In this document: piece after piece, positions 4,538-5,210 of the stretch | Numbering within the stretch: position 1 is the first letter of the stretch | Layout: each line of letters begins with the position of its first letter | NCBI GenBank assembly: GCA_016267585.1 | Contig: JACQUT010000178.1 | Span: forward strand, 1-5,210 | Length of the DNA stretch: 5,210 nt | Source: Cyanobacteria bacterium NC_groundwater_1444_Ag_S-0.65um_54_12 | Lineage (GTDB): Bacteria; Cyanobacteriota; Sericytochromatia; S15B-MN24; VGJW01 | Direction: 5' to 3' | Program-made: the position numbers and the translations under genes | Notes under the pieces: generated by a model | What the model was told of the DNA's origin: nothing | The model's input: only the letters and a program-made list of their open reading frames with translations | Databases searched by the model: none

Positions 4538-5210
4538 ATCGGAGAAGAGAAAACTGAACCGGCAACCGACCATAAGCGTGAAGAAGCTCGCAAACGCGGG
4601 AATGTTCTAAAAAGTCAAGATGTAATAATAGCTTTTCTTATTTTTGTGATGGCTTACAGCATCAATGGACTGGGGCCGCACTGGTATCGCACTATTCATG
4701 CTTTTTTTGTCGAAACTCTCGAAAATTTGCCGATCTATGCTCCGCTCGATTATGGCACGGCGCTGCGTATCACCGGCAAAGCATTGGTCGTTGTCTTCCT
4801 TTGCGCGGCACCAATGGCTGCTCTGGCTTTCCTCGCTACCTGGCTTGCCAACCTCTTACAGGTTGGGGTGCTTTTTACCTTGAAGCCACTTTCTTTTGAA
4901 GAGGGAATAAAAAAACTTAACCCGATCTCTGGAATCAAGCGCATATTCTCTCTGAAACAATTCATAGAGCTGATTAAAAGCTTTCTGAAAATATTGATCA
5001 TCGGCTGGACCATCTATGGAGTAGTAAAAGATGCGCTAGCGCAAATCTTACGCTCAATGGATATGCATCCGGCATCTGCCCTGGGATTTGCCGGTGGTTT
5101 GGTACTAACTATTGCTCAGAAACTGGCGCTCGCACTGGTGGTGATAGCAGGGCTTGATTATTTCTTTCAACGCTGGCAATACGAGAAGTCCTTGCGCATG
5201 TCTCACAAAG
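4538..5210 (+). CDS. FlhB/SctU (YscU/HrcU)-family type III export-gate switch protein, 3'-truncated, apparent ATC start
   Basis: The 224 visible residues are the N-terminal membrane part of the FlhB/SctU family, which sits beside the export gate of flagellar or injectisome type III secretion and switches substrate class by self-cleavage. The cytoplasmic start GEEKTEPATDHKREEARK aligns with the family's EKTExPTxxKxxxARxxG. Membrane segments follow at about 29-46, 78-104, 149-168 and 188-210. LKKLNP-type and RIFS family motifs are seen as KKLNPISGIKRIFSLK (125-140), and the linker opens with YEKSLRMSHK (215-224). The NPTH self-cleavage site lies beyond the window. No ATG, GTG or TTG exists in frame before the conserved N-terminus: the stop TGA 4529-4531 is followed by AAG AAC ATC, and ATC aligns with Met1 of YscU. 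It is first in its transcription unit. FlhB and SctU cannot be told apart here; the short N-terminus slightly favours SctU. Confidence 0.88.
   Translation, partial: MGEEKTEPATDHKREEARKRGNVLKSQDVIIAFLIFVMAYSINGLGPHWYRTIHAFFVETLENLPIYAPLDYGTALRITGKALVVVFLCAAPMAALAFLATWLANLLQVGVLFTLKPLSFEEGIKKLNPISGIKRIFSLKQFIELIKSFLKILIIGWTIYGVVKDALAQILRSMDMHPASALGFAGGLVLTIAQKLALALVVIAGLDYFFQRWQYEKSLRMSHK

Noticed and set aside
4528..4557. GTG 4528 as start of the FlhB/SctU gene
   Set aside because: Wrong frame: it stops at TGA 4555-4557 after nine codons.
4509..4610. GTG 4509 as start of the FlhB/SctU gene
   Set aside because: It has a fair SD, but its frame ends at TAA 4608-4610 and differs from the FlhB/SctU frame. 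It would need an indel; kept only as an alternative in the ATC finding.
5032..5043. 12-bp palindrome TGCGCTAGCGCA
   Set aside because: Lies in well-supported coding sequence of the FlhB/SctU gene; nothing suggests a function.
1..5210. CRISPR array, insertion sequence or long direct repeats
   Set aside because: No regularly spaced repeats, no transposase frame and no paired terminal repeats were seen on reading both strands.

Overview
The window reads as a chromosomal segment from a bacterium of the Cyanobacteria phylum in the broad sense. The octamer GCGATCGC (HIP1, the abundant palindrome of many cyanobacterial genomes) occurs four times in 5.2 kb, where about 0.08 would be expected by chance. 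An FlhB/SctU export-gate protein lies in the same window. Ordinary oxygenic cyanobacteria lack flagella and type III secretion, so a deep or non-photosynthetic relative (Melainabacteria/Vampirovibrionia type) is my best guess. That placement is inference from HIP1 and gene content only.

Left part (1-1395, plus strand): the C-terminal end of a BTAD-domain (SARP/AfsR-like) protein enters from outside the window. A short unrecognised ORF overlaps its end and carries an EF-hand-like loop and a 22-bp palindrome. Next comes a complete membrane methyltransferase of the isoprenylcysteine methyltransferase (ICMT/PEMT) type.

Middle (1396-1993): directly after the methyltransferase lies what looks like the decayed C-terminal tail of a serine site-specific recombinase. 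It runs into the 3' end of a complete tRNA-Ser(UGA) gene on the minus strand, which is the usual layout of an old integration scar at a tRNA. A mostly non-coding gap follows, holding a perfect 12-bp hairpin just before the next gene.

Right part (1994-5210): a UMF1/Atg22-like MFS transporter (plus) converges on a XerC/XerD-type tyrosine recombinase (minus). The gap between them contains a short palindrome, a hairpin made of two HIP1 palindromes, and a run of G-tracts. The xer gene has all six expected catalytic residues and is best started at a TTG behind a perfect AGGAGGT. Divergently, the first 224 residues of an FlhB/SctU protein run off the right edge.

The most striking point is that the FlhB/SctU gene has no ATG, GTG or TTG where its conserved N-terminus begins. 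The codon in the Met-1 position is ATC, six bases behind a near-perfect extended Shine-Dalgarno sequence. No single pathway links the genes. The window looks like several independent housekeeping or accessory units around one old mobile-element scar.
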